This document shows, piece by piece, positions 24,196 to 31,664 of a DNA stretch of 40,038 nucleotides. The DNA is from Curtobacterium sp. MCBA15_008. Its GTDB lineage: Bacteria; Actinomycetota; Actinomycetes; Actinomycetales; Microbacteriaceae. Within the stretch, counting starts at the first letter, position 1. Each line of letters begins with the position of its first letter. The translations under genes were made by a program, and so were the position numbers. Where the stretch lies: the NCBI RefSeq assembly GCF_001865065.1, contig NZ_MJGN01000027.1:55208-95245 (forward strand), written 5' to 3'. The notes under the pieces were generated by a model, which was not told where the DNA came from, made no database searches, and saw nothing but the letters and a program-made list of their open reading frames with translations.

Positions 24196-24231
24196 AGGGG
24201 TGAAGGGCTGACGGGCGTCTACGCTCGGCTC

Positions 24232-24381
24232 ATGCGCATCGTGTACGCCGTCGGTCGGGCGCTGGGGTTCGTCCTGACCACCATCGCGAAGGTCATCGGG
24301 ACGTGGAACGGTGCGAAGCCCGCGGGGGACGACGCTGCCGTCCGGCTCAACAACCCCCGGCGCGAGGACTACCGACCCTGA
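24232..24381 (+). CDS. Small 49-residue protein, unknown
   Basis: A 49-residue frame: MRIVYAVGRALGFVLTTIAK, then VIGTWNGAKP, ending NNPRREDYRP. It has an amphipathic or weakly hydrophobic N-terminal helix and a charged tail. Evidence that it is real: a TACGCT -10-like element exactly 6 nt before the ATG (24220-24225), clean codon use with G/C in nearly every third position, and no competing gene on either strand. It may be membrane-associated. Too short to assign. Confidence 0.
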   Translation: MRIVYAVGRALGFVLTTIAKVIGTWNGAKPAGDDAAVRLNNPRREDYRP

Positions 24382-24388
24382 CATGCCG

Positions 24389-24437
24389 CATCGCACCCCG
24401 TGGCGGACATCGCGCCCCGAGGTGCGGGGGTGCGATG
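24389..24437. repeat. CATCGCACCCC inverted repeat
   Basis: CATCGCACCCC (24389-24399) and GGGGTGCGATG (24427-24437) are perfect 11-bp arms. A further ACATCGCGCCCC lies between them and another GGGGGTGCGAT follows at 24445-24455. The element begins 8 nt after the 49-residue gene's stop codon. It is related to the hairpin at 39821-39850. Confidence 0.
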
Positions 24438-24460
24438 TGCGCGCGGGGGTGCGATCGGCC

Positions 24461-24592
24461 GGCACGGCTCGGCCGGCACAGCACGGCACGGCTCGGCCGC
24501 CGACGGCTGGCGCGCGGCATCCCGCCGCGACGCACAACGGAAGTCGTCCCGAACCACGGAATCGCGCGGCTCGAGCTCACTTTGGTTGTGCG
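24461..24592. repeat. Repeat-rich intergenic stretch
   Basis: GGCACGGCTCGGCCG occurs at 24461-24475 and again at 24485-24499. An inverted repeat CGCACAACGGAAGT (24531-24544) / 24579-24592 pairs 12 of 14 bases across 34 nt. No gene is seen in this gap between two convergent genes. Confidence 0.
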
Positions 24593-24641
24593 GGGGCCCA
24601 GCAGGACGGCCCGGCCTGCGAGGCGCAGCCCGGCGCGCGGG

Positions 24642-25085
24642 TCAGTCGGCGGGGACGGCGGCGGGCGCCTGCATCCTCGTGGTGACGAGCTCGCGCAGGG
24701 GCGCCGGCAGCGGGATCGGCCGGCGGGCACCCTCGCGGTCGATGATGACGTGCACGAACTCGCCCGTCGCGAGCAGGGCTCCGTCGGACTGTCGGAACAA
24801 GCCGAACTCCCACGACAGGCTCGTGTTCCCGAGGTGCTTCGACCGCATCCCGACCTCGATGACGTCCGGCCACACGGCGGACTCGACGAACCGGCAGCTC
24901 GACGACACCAGCACGGCGATCCACTCCGACGTGAACGGGTCGAGACCGGCTTCCTCGCGGAACCAGTACGTCGACGCGTTGTCCATCGCGCTGTAGTAGA
25001 TCGTGTTGTTGACGTGGCCGAACATGTCGTTGTCGTTCCATCGCGTGGGGTAGGTGCGGTGGAACGGGTACTCGTCGATGGTCAT
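24642..25085 (-). CDS. Acyl-CoA thioesterase (4HBT hotdog fold)
   Basis: A 147-residue hotdog-fold protein. The active-site region RWNDNDMFGHVNNTIYY (15-31) carries the YbgC/4HBT-type Asp and GHVNN motif. Then come VLVSSSCRFVESAVWPD and LGNTSLSWEFGLFRQSDG, the central hotdog strands. It should hydrolyse an acyl-CoA thioester. The ATG at 25085 overlaps the stop of the upstream TetR gene (ATGA), so the two are coupled. The divergent acyl-CoA dehydrogenase gene suggests a small acyl-CoA catabolic locus controlled by the TetR protein. Confidence 0.
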   Translation of the reverse strand: MTIDEYPFHRTYPTRWNDNDMFGHVNNTIYYSAMDNASTYWFREEAGLDPFTSEWIAVLVSSSCRFVESAVWPDVIEVGMRSKHLGNTSLSWEFGLFRQSDGALLATGEFVHVIIDREGARRPIPLPAPLRELVTTRMQAPAAVPAD

Positions 25086-25738
25086 CGGTCTCCGATCGAT
25101 GGGGTGGCGGGGGCCACTGCGCTGACGGGGGAGCGTGCGGCATCGGTGGCGCGTGCGGGGTCGGGGTCTCGGTCGGGGCGGAGCACGTACTCGAACGCGG
25201 CACGTGCCCGTTCGGGGTTCGGTGTCTCGCCGGAGATGAACTCCGCGTAGGTGAACGACTCGGAGATGCGGACGAGCAGCCGTGCGAGCTCCTCGGCCGA
25301 CAACGGGCCGGGATCGAAGGTACCGGAGGACTGCTCGTGCTCGATGAGTGCGGTGACCCGACCGACGAAGCGGCTCTGCACGTCGCTGTCCGTCGTGGTG
25401 AGGAGCCGCAGTGCCCGCGCGGGCTCCCGCGTCAGGAACGAGCGGAAGTACGGCGCTTCGATCAGGTCGGCGGTGAAGCGGTCGAGGACGTCGACGATGC
25501 GTTCGGCTCCCGCGGACCCGTCGGCGTCGGCAGCGCGGGCCGCTCCGTCGAGCGTCGGCACTGCGAGGGACCACAGGATCTCGGAGAGCAACCGGTCACG
25601 GTTGCCCACCCACCGGAAGAGCGATGTCCTGTCCACGCCGAGCGAGGCAGCCAAGGCGCCCATGTCGATGCGCGAGCCGGCGATGAAGGTGTGGCGTGCC
25701 TCCCGGAACGCGCGCAGCGCAGAATCCGATGTGTACAC
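25082..25738 (-). CDS. TetR-family transcriptional regulator, QsdR-like
   Basis: A 218-residue regulator. The helix-turn-helix lies at about 23-55 (SRIDMGALAASLGVDRTSLFRWVGNRDRLL), with the slightly unusual RTSLFRWVGNRDRLL recognition helix seen in QsdR-type TetR proteins. The remainder is the all-helical ligand-binding domain. It probably represses itself with the thioesterase, and the divergent acyl-CoA dehydrogenase. The start is GTG at 25738 with a good GGGAGG ribosome site 5 nt upstream. The spacer to the divergent gene is only 47 bp and contains the palindrome GATGCATC (25769-25776) near that gene's start, a candidate operator. The C-terminal 20 residues are low complexity. Confidence 0.
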   Translation of the reverse strand: MYTSDSALRAFREARHTFIAGSRIDMGALAASLGVDRTSLFRWVGNRDRLLSEILWSLAVPTLDGAARAADADGSAGAERIVDVLDRFTADLIEAPYFRSFLTREPARALRLLTTTDSDVQSRFVGRVTALIEHEQSSGTFDPGPLSAEELARLLVRISESFTYAEFISGETPNPERARAAFEYVLRPDRDPDPARATDAARSPVSAVAPATPSIGDR

Positions 25739-25768
25739 GCGAGCCTCCCTTGCAACGTTTCCGAGAAT

Positions 25769-25776
25769 GATGCATC
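25769..25776. promoter_or_regulatory. GATGCATC palindrome in the TetR/acyl-CoA dehydrogenase spacer
   Basis: A perfect 8-bp palindrome 9 bp before the acyl-CoA dehydrogenase ATG, overlapping its likely -10 element (CATCGT, 25773-25778). A second small palindrome, AACGTT, lies at 25754-25759. Either could be part of the TetR operator; with so short a spacer, one site could control both directions. Confidence 0.
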
Positions 25777-25785
25777 GTGGTCCTC

Positions 25786-26979
25786 ATGTCAACGACGACG
25801 TCCACGACCGCGCTGCTCGAGTCCGACTTCTACCGTTTCCAGGAGGGGCTGACCGAGCAGGAACGCGAGTCCCTCGGACGGCTGCGCACGTACCTCGAGT
25901 CCGAGGTGCGTCCGATCGCCGACGACTACTGGGCGCGCGCCGAGTTCCCGATGCAGGTCATCAAGCCGCTGTCGGAACTCGGCATGTACGGGCCGGGCGT
26001 GCCGCTGGTGCGGCAGTTCGAGAACTCCGCGGTGTACCGCGGGTGGGCGGCGCTCGAGCTCGGACGGGTCGACGCCAGCGTCGCGACGTTCATCGGCGTG
26101 CAGTCCGGGCTCGCGATGAACTCGATCGCCGTCGCCGGCAGCGAGGAGCAGCAGCAGGAGTGGCTCCCGCCGATGGCCCGCGGTGAGCTCATCGGCGCCT
26201 TCGGCCTCACCGAGCCGCTCTCCGGCAGCGACTCCGCACGGGGCCTCCGGACCACGGCTCGGCGCGAGGGCGACGAGTGGGTGCTCGACGGTGAGAAGCG
26301 CTGGATCGGCAACGCGACCTTCGCCGACGTCGTCGTCATCTGGGCGAAGGACGTCGCGGACGACCAGGTGAAGGGCTTCCTCGTCACCACGGACACGCCG
26401 GGCTTCACTGCGACGAAGATCGAGGACAAGATCGCGCTCCGCGGCGTGCAGAACGCCGACATCGTCATGCAGGACGTCCGGGTGCCGGAGTCGCGTCGAC
26501 TGCAGCGTGCCGAGTCGTTCCGTTCGACGGCCGAGGTGCTGCGCCTGACCCGCACCGAGGTCGCGTGGCAGGCCATCGGCATCGCGGTCGGCGCCTACGA
26601 CGCGGCGCTCGACTACGCACGCACGCGGATCCAGTTCGGCAAGCCGATCGCGTCGCACCAGCTCGTGCAGGACCTGCTCGTGAAGTCGCTCGCGAACATC
26701 ACGGCGTCGATCGCGCTCTGCACGCAGGCGTCGGCGATGCAGGACGCGGGGACCGGCGCGGACGAGCACTCGGCGTTGGCCAAGGCGTTCGCGACGGCGA
26801 AGATGCGCGAGACCGTGGGGTGGTGCCGCGAGGTGCAGGGCGGCAACGGGATCGTGCTCGACAAGGGCGTCGCGCGGTTCTTCGCAGACGCCGAGGCGAT
26901 CTACTCGTACGAGGGCACGCGCGAGGTGAACACGCTCATCGTCGGGCGGGCGATCACGGGGCAGGCTGCGTTCGTCTGA
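25786..26979 (+). CDS. Acyl-CoA dehydrogenase, glutaryl-CoA dehydrogenase-like
   Basis: A 397-residue flavoprotein with the acyl-CoA dehydrogenase blocks in order: helical N-terminal domain, FGLTEPLSGSDSARGLRTTA, then EWVLDGEKRWIGNATFADVVVIWAKD in the beta domain, ARTRIQFGKPIASHQLVQDLL and VQGGNGI in the C-terminal domain. The catalytic base is probably Glu376 in YSYEGTREVNTLIVGRAITG. That ending, together with overall length, is closest to glutaryl-CoA dehydrogenases, though the substrate is not proven. ATG at 25786 is preferred over GTG at 25777; CATCGT 7 nt upstream fits the leaderless pattern. It is divergent from the TetR-thioesterase pair. Confidence 0.
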   Translation: MSTTTSTTALLESDFYRFQEGLTEQERESLGRLRTYLESEVRPIADDYWARAEFPMQVIKPLSELGMYGPGVPLVRQFENSAVYRGWAALELGRVDASVATFIGVQSGLAMNSIAVAGSEEQQQEWLPPMARGELIGAFGLTEPLSGSDSARGLRTTARREGDEWVLDGEKRWIGNATFADVVVIWAKDVADDQVKGFLVTTDTPGFTATKIEDKIALRGVQNADIVMQDVRVPESRRLQRAESFRSTAEVLRLTRTEVAWQAIGIAVGAYDAALDYARTRIQFGKPIASHQLVQDLLVKSLANITASIALCTQASAMQDAGTGADEHSALAKAFATAKMRETVGWCREVQGGNGIVLDKGVARFFADAEAIYSYEGTREVNTLIVGRAITGQAAFV

Positions 26980-26993
26980 GCCGACCACGGATC

Positions 26994-27053
26994 GCCGACC
27001 CGGAACGACTCCGTCGATGTCGTACGACGTCGACGATGTCGTCCCGGGTCGGC
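26994..27053. terminator. 60-bp near-palindrome between convergent genes
   Basis: Arms 26994-27023 and 27024-27053 match at 26 of 30 positions with no spacer; outer ends GCCGACCCGG and CCGGGTCGGC are perfect. It lies between the convergent acyl-CoA dehydrogenase and S9 peptidase genes and probably ends transcription in both directions. No T-tract. Confidence 0.
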
Positions 27054-27087
27054 AGCGCCCAGCGCAGCGCAGCGAACACCCAGCGCC

Positions 27088-29196
27088 CTACCCGAGCAAC
27101 TCCGGCCGCTTCCACTCCTCGCCGAGGACGTGCTGCGCCAGGAACGCGAACACCGTCTCGTACCAGACCACGGCGTGCTGCGGCTTGAGCACCCAGTGGT
27201 TCTCGTCCGGGAAGTACAGGAACCGGTGCGGCATCGTTCCGTCGGCCGCCGCGTGGTGCTCAGCCAGCTCGGACCAGAGCCGCAGGCCCTCGCCGATCGG
27301 CACCCGGTAGTCCTTGTCACCGTGGATCACGAGCATCGGTGAGGTGATGTCCGCGACGAACCGGTGCGGGTCGTTCTCGTGCAGCCCCTGCTCGTCGAAG
27401 ATCGACTGCCAGTACTGCGACATGTCCGTCGTGCCGTTGAACTGGTCGAGCGCCCAGAGGCTGGCGTGCGTGACCACAGCGCGGAACCGGTCGGTGTGCC
27501 CGGCGACCCAGTTCGACATGTAGCCGCCGAACGAGCCGCCCATCGCGGCCGTGCGGGTCTCGTCGATGTCGGCCCGCTCGACCACGGCGTCGGTGATCGA
27601 CATCAGGTCGGTGTACGGCGCCTGCCCCCAGGCGTTCCACCCGCGGTTGATGAAGTCGAGCCCGTACCCGGTGGACAGCGCCGGGTCCGGCAGCAGCACG
27701 GCGTACCCGCGCGCCGCGGCGAGCTGCGGGTTCCACCGCCACGACCACTGGTTCCACGAGTTGAGCGGTCCGCCGTGGATCCAGAGCAGCAGCGGGTGGG
27801 GGCCGTCGCCGTCGGGCAGGACGAGCCAGCCCCGCACTCGGGAGCCGTCCGCGGCGGTGGTCGAGACTTCCTCGAGGCGCCCGGGGACCTCCGGCAGGGC
27901 CGCCGGCGTCGCGAGCGTGGTCACCGCGCCGTCCGCCGCGATGCGGACGGGGTGCAGCGGGGCCTGCCAGGAGGCACGGAGCGCCACGACCGCGCCCGTC
28001 TCCTCCGCCACGCGCACGCTCGAGTACGCCCAGTCGTCGTGGGTCAGCTGCTCGACGGCGCCACCGTCGACGGGGATGCTGAAGACCGGCGCCCGGCCGT
28101 CCTGGTCGGCGGTCGCGAGGATCGCGGCGTCGCCGTGTGCGAACACGAGCTCGTTCGGCCAGCGGTCCCAGTCGGTCGCGATCCGCCGGGCACCGGACAC
28201 CGTGGTGCCGTCGAGGTCGGCGACCCAGATCTCCTGCTGCGTCGCGCCCTGCGGGGTGAAGCGCGGCGTCCGGATCCAGGCGAGCGTGCGCCCGTCGTGG
28301 CTGAGGGTCGGCGTCTCGTGGTCGACCTCGTCGTCGCTGAACAGCACGGTGCGCTGGCCGCTTGCGACGTCGAAGGCGACGATCGTCGAGCGCGAACCAC
28401 GGGCCTCCTGGACGGCGACCGTCGCGACGACCACCGCGCCGCCCGGGGTGACCGCCCCGGAGACGTGTTCGAGGGAGCGCGCCGGTGCCGGTGTGAGGTC
28501 GACGGGGGCGGGGAGGTGTGCCGGGTAGGCGGGCTTCGTGTCGCCGTCGGGGCCGTCGTCGGACGGCGCCGGGGTGGCGTCGGCTTCGCGCAGGGTGGCG
28601 AGGTCGAGCGTCAGCACGTGGGTCTCGTCCGGACCGAGGTCGTGGTCCCAGAAGCGCACCGGGTAGGTCTCGTGCAGGATCGCCTGCACCTTCCGGTCCG
28701 TACGGCGGCCGCGGAGCTCGGCGTCGGCGGTGACCACGCCCGTCCGGTCCGTGCCGGCGCCGGGCAGGAGCGCGGCGGTCACCGCGACGGTGTCGGCTGC
28801 GGTCGCGGAGCCGAGCACGCCGCCGATGCCGCCCGTGAACCGGGTGACCGGTCGCGCCTCGCCGCCGGCCGCGGGTAGCACCCAGAGCTGCGGTGCGTCG
28901 GTGTCCTTGTCGCCTTCGCCGTCGGGGCGCCCGGACACGAAGAGCAGGTCGCCGTGGCGCGTGAACGAGACACCGCCCTCGCCCTTGACCGAGCGGGTGA
29001 GGCGGACGGGTGCACCGGCGGCGGCCGTCGCGTCGTCGGTGCCGGGCACGGCCCATATCGACCGGCGGTACCCGGTGCCGTCGGCGTCGAGCACGCTGAC
29101 GGTCAGGGCGACGCGGGAGCCGTCGGGGCTCACGGCGATGCCGTCGACTCGGGGGAGGGCGGTGAACTGGTCGAGATCGGAGAACGGCGTCGTCAT
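27088..29196 (-). CDS. S9-family peptidase (prolyl oligopeptidase/acylaminoacyl peptidase type)
   Basis: A 702-residue serine peptidase without a signal peptide, so cytoplasmic. The N-terminal 420 residues form a beta-propeller (repeated strands such as GRTLAWIRTPRF, DDWAYSSVRV). The C-terminal alpha/beta-hydrolase domain has LLLWIHGGPLNSW (oxyanion region) and the catalytic triad: Ser555 in GGSFGGYMSNW, Asp629 in HGDKDYRVP and His667 in PDENHWVL. It cleaves short peptides, perhaps from proline-containing or acylated N-termini. TAGCGT lies 6 nt before the ATG. Four TGTGGRC boxes lie further upstream (29247-29299). Confidence 0.
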   Translation of the reverse strand: MTTPFSDLDQFTALPRVDGIAVSPDGSRVALTVSVLDADGTGYRRSIWAVPGTDDATAAAGAPVRLTRSVKGEGGVSFTRHGDLLFVSGRPDGEGDKDTDAPQLWVLPAAGGEARPVTRFTGGIGGVLGSATAADTVAVTAALLPGAGTDRTGVVTADAELRGRRTDRKVQAILHETYPVRFWDHDLGPDETHVLTLDLATLREADATPAPSDDGPDGDTKPAYPAHLPAPVDLTPAPARSLEHVSGAVTPGGAVVVATVAVQEARGSRSTIVAFDVASGQRTVLFSDDEVDHETPTLSHDGRTLAWIRTPRFTPQGATQQEIWVADLDGTTVSGARRIATDWDRWPNELVFAHGDAAILATADQDGRAPVFSIPVDGGAVEQLTHDDWAYSSVRVAEETGAVVALRASWQAPLHPVRIAADGAVTTLATPAALPEVPGRLEEVSTTAADGSRVRGWLVLPDGDGPHPLLLWIHGGPLNSWNQWSWRWNPQLAAARGYAVLLPDPALSTGYGLDFINRGWNAWGQAPYTDLMSITDAVVERADIDETRTAAMGGSFGGYMSNWVAGHTDRFRAVVTHASLWALDQFNGTTDMSQYWQSIFDEQGLHENDPHRFVADITSPMLVIHGDKDYRVPIGEGLRLWSELAEHHAAADGTMPHRFLYFPDENHWVLKPQHAVVWYETVFAFLAQHVLGEEWKRPELLG

Positions 29197-29246
29197 GCCC
29201 CCACGCTATCGGCGCACCCGGACACCGCGGCCGTCACCCCCGGTCC

Positions 29247-29299
29247 TGTGGACAACACACGCATGTGGACGACAGACGCATGTGGACGCGCATGTGGGC
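29247..29299 (+). repeat. Cluster of TGTGGAC boxes upstream of the S9 peptidase gene
   Basis: TGTGGAC at 29247, 29264 and 29281 (exact 17-bp spacing) and TGTGGGC at 29293. ACGCATGTGGAC is repeated at 29259 and 29276. The first box, TGTGGACAA, is the exact complement of the actinobacterial DnaA box TTGTCCACA. The cluster sits 40-90 bp upstream of the peptidase -10 element, so it may be a regulatory array. Confidence 0.
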
Positions 29300-29305
29300 A
29301 CAAGC

Positions 29306-30178
29306 TCACGCCCAGAACGCGGCGATCCCCTCCGCGACGGCGCTGCCCTGCGTGTGCCCGGCCTCGGCCGACGGCGCCTGCGTCGCGAGTGACAGCGAGT
29401 TCGCGCCGAACGCCTGCTGCGCGGTGCTGTCCGCCACGACCACCTCGACGGAGCTACCGCCGGCGCGGAGCCCCTCGACCGCGATGTCGAGCCACGGCCC
29501 GAGCGGCGACGGCCCCTCGGGCCCGCAGGCGATCACGAGGACACGCTCGTACCCAGCCGCGACGTCGGAGTTCGTCGCGGAGCGCAGCCCGCCGTCGTAG
29601 TACGGCCGGCCCTCGAGCCCGACGGGCGACCACACGAGCGGCACCGAGCAGCTCGCGGCGACGGCACGGGGGAGCGGGACGCCGTCGCCGGCCGTGAGGA
29701 CCCGGAACCCGCCGTCGGTCGCGTCGATCGTGGTCAGCGCGAGCGGCTTCGCGGGCCACTCGGTCGACGGCAGGGTCTCGGTGAACGTCGCCACGCGCTC
29801 GTCGTCGGTCTGGCCCGTGGTGGTCTGCTGCGCGAGGAGTCCGAGTCGCGCGCGGGCGTCCTGCTCGGAGGTCGCCCCCTCGAGCACCGCCCCGATGCGC
29901 TGCTGGAAGTCCTCGCCGTCGATGGCGACGGGCTCCTCGTAGGTCGTCGGGACGGGCGCGTGCTGCTGGTCGTACGCCTGCTGCACCCCGCCGTGGCGGA
30001 CGAACGTGCCGACGACGCTGCCGGCGCTGGTGCCGACCACGAGGTCGGCGGCGTCGAGGTCGACCCCGGCCTCCTGGAGCGCGGTGAGCACCCCGAGTTC
30101 CCAGGCGATGCCGGCGACGCCGCCACCTCCGAGGACGAGTGCTCTGGTTCCGGGGGCAGGGGAGGAGACGTCGGTCAT
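29306..30178 (-). CDS. Patatin-like phospholipase
   Basis: A 290-residue patatin-fold hydrolase. The oxyanion glycine-rich loop is LGGGGVAGIAWELGVL (16-31), the nucleophile elbow is GTSAGS with Ser51, and the catalytic Asp195 lies in YYDGGLRS. So the Ser-Asp dyad is intact. It should hydrolyse lipid acyl esters; there is no signal peptide. The ATG at 30178 has TAAGCA 6 nt upstream. A perfect palindrome (30223-30272) begins 33 nt further upstream. It ends 109 nt before the S9 peptidase start and is separately promoted from it. Confidence 0.
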   Translation of the reverse strand: MTDVSSPAPGTRALVLGGGGVAGIAWELGVLTALQEAGVDLDAADLVVGTSAGSVVGTFVRHGGVQQAYDQQHAPVPTTYEEPVAIDGEDFQQRIGAVLEGATSEQDARARLGLLAQQTTTGQTDDERVATFTETLPSTEWPAKPLALTTIDATDGGFRVLTAGDGVPLPRAVAASCSVPLVWSPVGLEGRPYYDGGLRSATNSDVAAGYERVLVIACGPEGPSPLGPWLDIAVEGLRAGGSSVEVVVADSTAQQAFGANSLSLATQAPSAEAGHTQGSAVAEGIAAFWA

Positions 30179-30222
30179 GCGTCCTGCTTACCAGGCCGCG
30201 GTGACGCGGTGGTGGCGACCGG

Positions 30223-30272
30223 CGACGGACTGGAGGCGCGTGGCGGCGCCGCCACGCGCCTCCAGTCCGTCG
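30223..30272. repeat. Perfect 50-bp palindrome of the CTGGAGGCGCG family
   Basis: Arms of 25 nt (30223-30247 and 30248-30272) match without a mismatch or spacer. The core is GGACTGGAGGCGCGTGGCGGC. It lies downstream of the sugar permease gene and just upstream of the patatin promoter. The palindrome at 35352-35399 differs from it at one base pair of the shared 48. It may be a terminator, a cruciform or a dispersed repeat unit. Confidence 0.
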
Positions 30273-30312
30273 GTCGGAACGTCCCATAGCGCTCGGAATG
30301 GGAAGCCGAATC

Positions 30313-30394
30313 GCGCGTAGGAGGTCGGAAGTTCCGGCCTCCTATGCGCGGAAAGGCCTCCTTCGCGCGGAACAGCCTCCTTCGCGCGGGACCG
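30313..30394. repeat. Hairpin followed by three 19-bp tandem repeats
   Basis: An inverted repeat with 18-nt arms (30313-30330 and 30332-30349, two wobble mismatches) overlaps an array of 19-bp units, CCTCCTTCGCGCGGAACAG-type, starting at 30338, 30357 and 30376. The array ends 1 nt before the permease stop codon. Read in the permease direction, the array comes first, then the hairpin, which may act as terminator. Confidence 0.
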
Positions 30395-30395
30395 C

Positions 30396-31664
30396 TCAGG
30401 CGGCGCCGTGGCTGGCGCGACTACGGCGGGAGAGGGAGTCGATGATCACGGCGAGGAGGAGCACCGCGCCGGTGATCATGTAGCGGATCGACGAGTCGAG
30501 GCTGAGCAGCGTCAGGCCGTTCGAGATCGACTGGATGACGATGATGCCGAGCAGCGCCGACCAGGCGCTGCCACGGCCGCCGAAGAGGCTCGTCCCACCG
30601 ATCACGGCCGCCGCGATCGCGTTGAGGTTGGTGTCGCCAGCACCCGACGACAGGCTCGCCGAGTTCAGTCGTGCAGCCGCCAGGATGCCGCCGATCGTGG
30701 CGAACAGCGACGTCAGCACGAACACCGAGATGTAGATCCGGTTCACGCGGATGCCGGAACGGCGAGCCGCCTCAACGTTGCCGCCGACCGCGAACACCGA
30801 CCGGCCCCAGCGGGTGCGCTTCAGCACGAAGTTCATCAGCACGACGAGCACGACGAAGAACACGAACGAGGTGCCGGTGCCGAAGTCGCGGGACAGGTAC
30901 CAGACCATGAGGCCGAGGCCGAGGAACAGCGCGACGGACTTCGCGATCGTGAGCGACATCGCGCCGGTCGACAGGCCGGCTCGGCGACGGCGGGCGGCGC
31001 GGCGGACCTCGGTGAAGAACAGGCCGCCGGCGGCGATCGCGGCGAGCAGGTAGGCGAGCCACGGCGGCAGGTACGACGCCGAGGCGAACTGCACGATCGG
31101 CGACGAGTACGGCAGGTTGATCGAGCCGTTCGGGCCGAGGATCAGCAGCTGCAGGCCGAGGAACCCGAGCAGGCCGGCGAGCGTGATCACGAAGCTCGGC
31201 ACGCCGAAGCGGGTGAACAGCAGGCCGTACAGGAGGCCGGCAGCCGCACCGACGGCCAGCGCCACGACGAGGACCAGCCAGAGCGGCCAGCCAAGCGTGG
31301 TGAGTCCCTGCCCGAGGATCGCGGCGGCCAGACCGCTGACACTGCCGACGGACAGGTCGATCTCGCCGAGGAGCAGGACCAGCACGATGCCGATCGCGAT
31401 CGTGCCGACCGCCGCACACTGCAGGGCGAGGTTCACCAGGTTGCCCGGGGACAGGAAGTCGGGGGAGAGCGCCTGGAACACCGCCCAGATGACGATGAGG
31501 CCGACGACCACCGGCAGCGAGCCGATGTCACCGCCGCGGACCCGGCGGACGAACGCCTTCGCGGCGCCGCCGATGCCCTGGTCGCGCAGGAGCCGCTCGT
31601 CCTGCAGATCGGCCGCCGACGGGGTCGGGGTCGCCGCGGTGAGGGTCTCGTCGGTCTTGCTCAT
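30396..31664 (-). CDS. Sugar ABC transporter permease, XylH-like
   Basis: A 422-residue membrane protein of the branched-chain/ribose/xylose permease family (BPD_transp_2). It has about 10 hydrophobic segments, the LGEIDLSVGSVSGLAA motif after TM3, and ARLNSASLSSGAGDTNLNAIAAAVIGGTSLFGG near the end, the latter highly conserved in XylH/RbsC-type permeases. The long N-terminal cytoplasmic part and extended loop between TM6 and TM7 fit XylH. It forms the channel for the sugar delivered by the binding protein. The ATG overlaps the ATPase stop (ATGA), showing translational coupling. It is the last gene of the three-gene operon. Confidence 0.
   Translation of the reverse strand: MSKTDETLTAATPTPSAADLQDERLLRDQGIGGAAKAFVRRVRGGDIGSLPVVVGLIVIWAVFQALSPDFLSPGNLVNLALQCAAVGTIAIGIVLVLLLGEIDLSVGSVSGLAAAILGQGLTTLGWPLWLVLVVALAVGAAAGLLYGLLFTRFGVPSFVITLAGLLGFLGLQLLILGPNGSINLPYSSPIVQFASASYLPPWLAYLLAAIAAGGLFFTEVRRAARRRRAGLSTGAMSLTIAKSVALFLGLGLMVWYLSRDFGTGTSFVFFVVLVVLMNFVLKRTRWGRSVFAVGGNVEAARRSGIRVNRIYISVFVLTSLFATIGGILAAARLNSASLSSGAGDTNLNAIAAAVIGGTSLFGGRGSAWSALLGIIVIQSISNGLTLLSLDSSIRYMITGAVLLLAVIIDSLSRRSRASHGAA

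Noticed and set aside
24531..24592. Inverted repeat CGCACAAC/GTTGTGCG as insertion-sequence ends
   Set aside because: Only 34 bp lie between the arms, there is no flanking direct repeat, and no transposase relic is seen.
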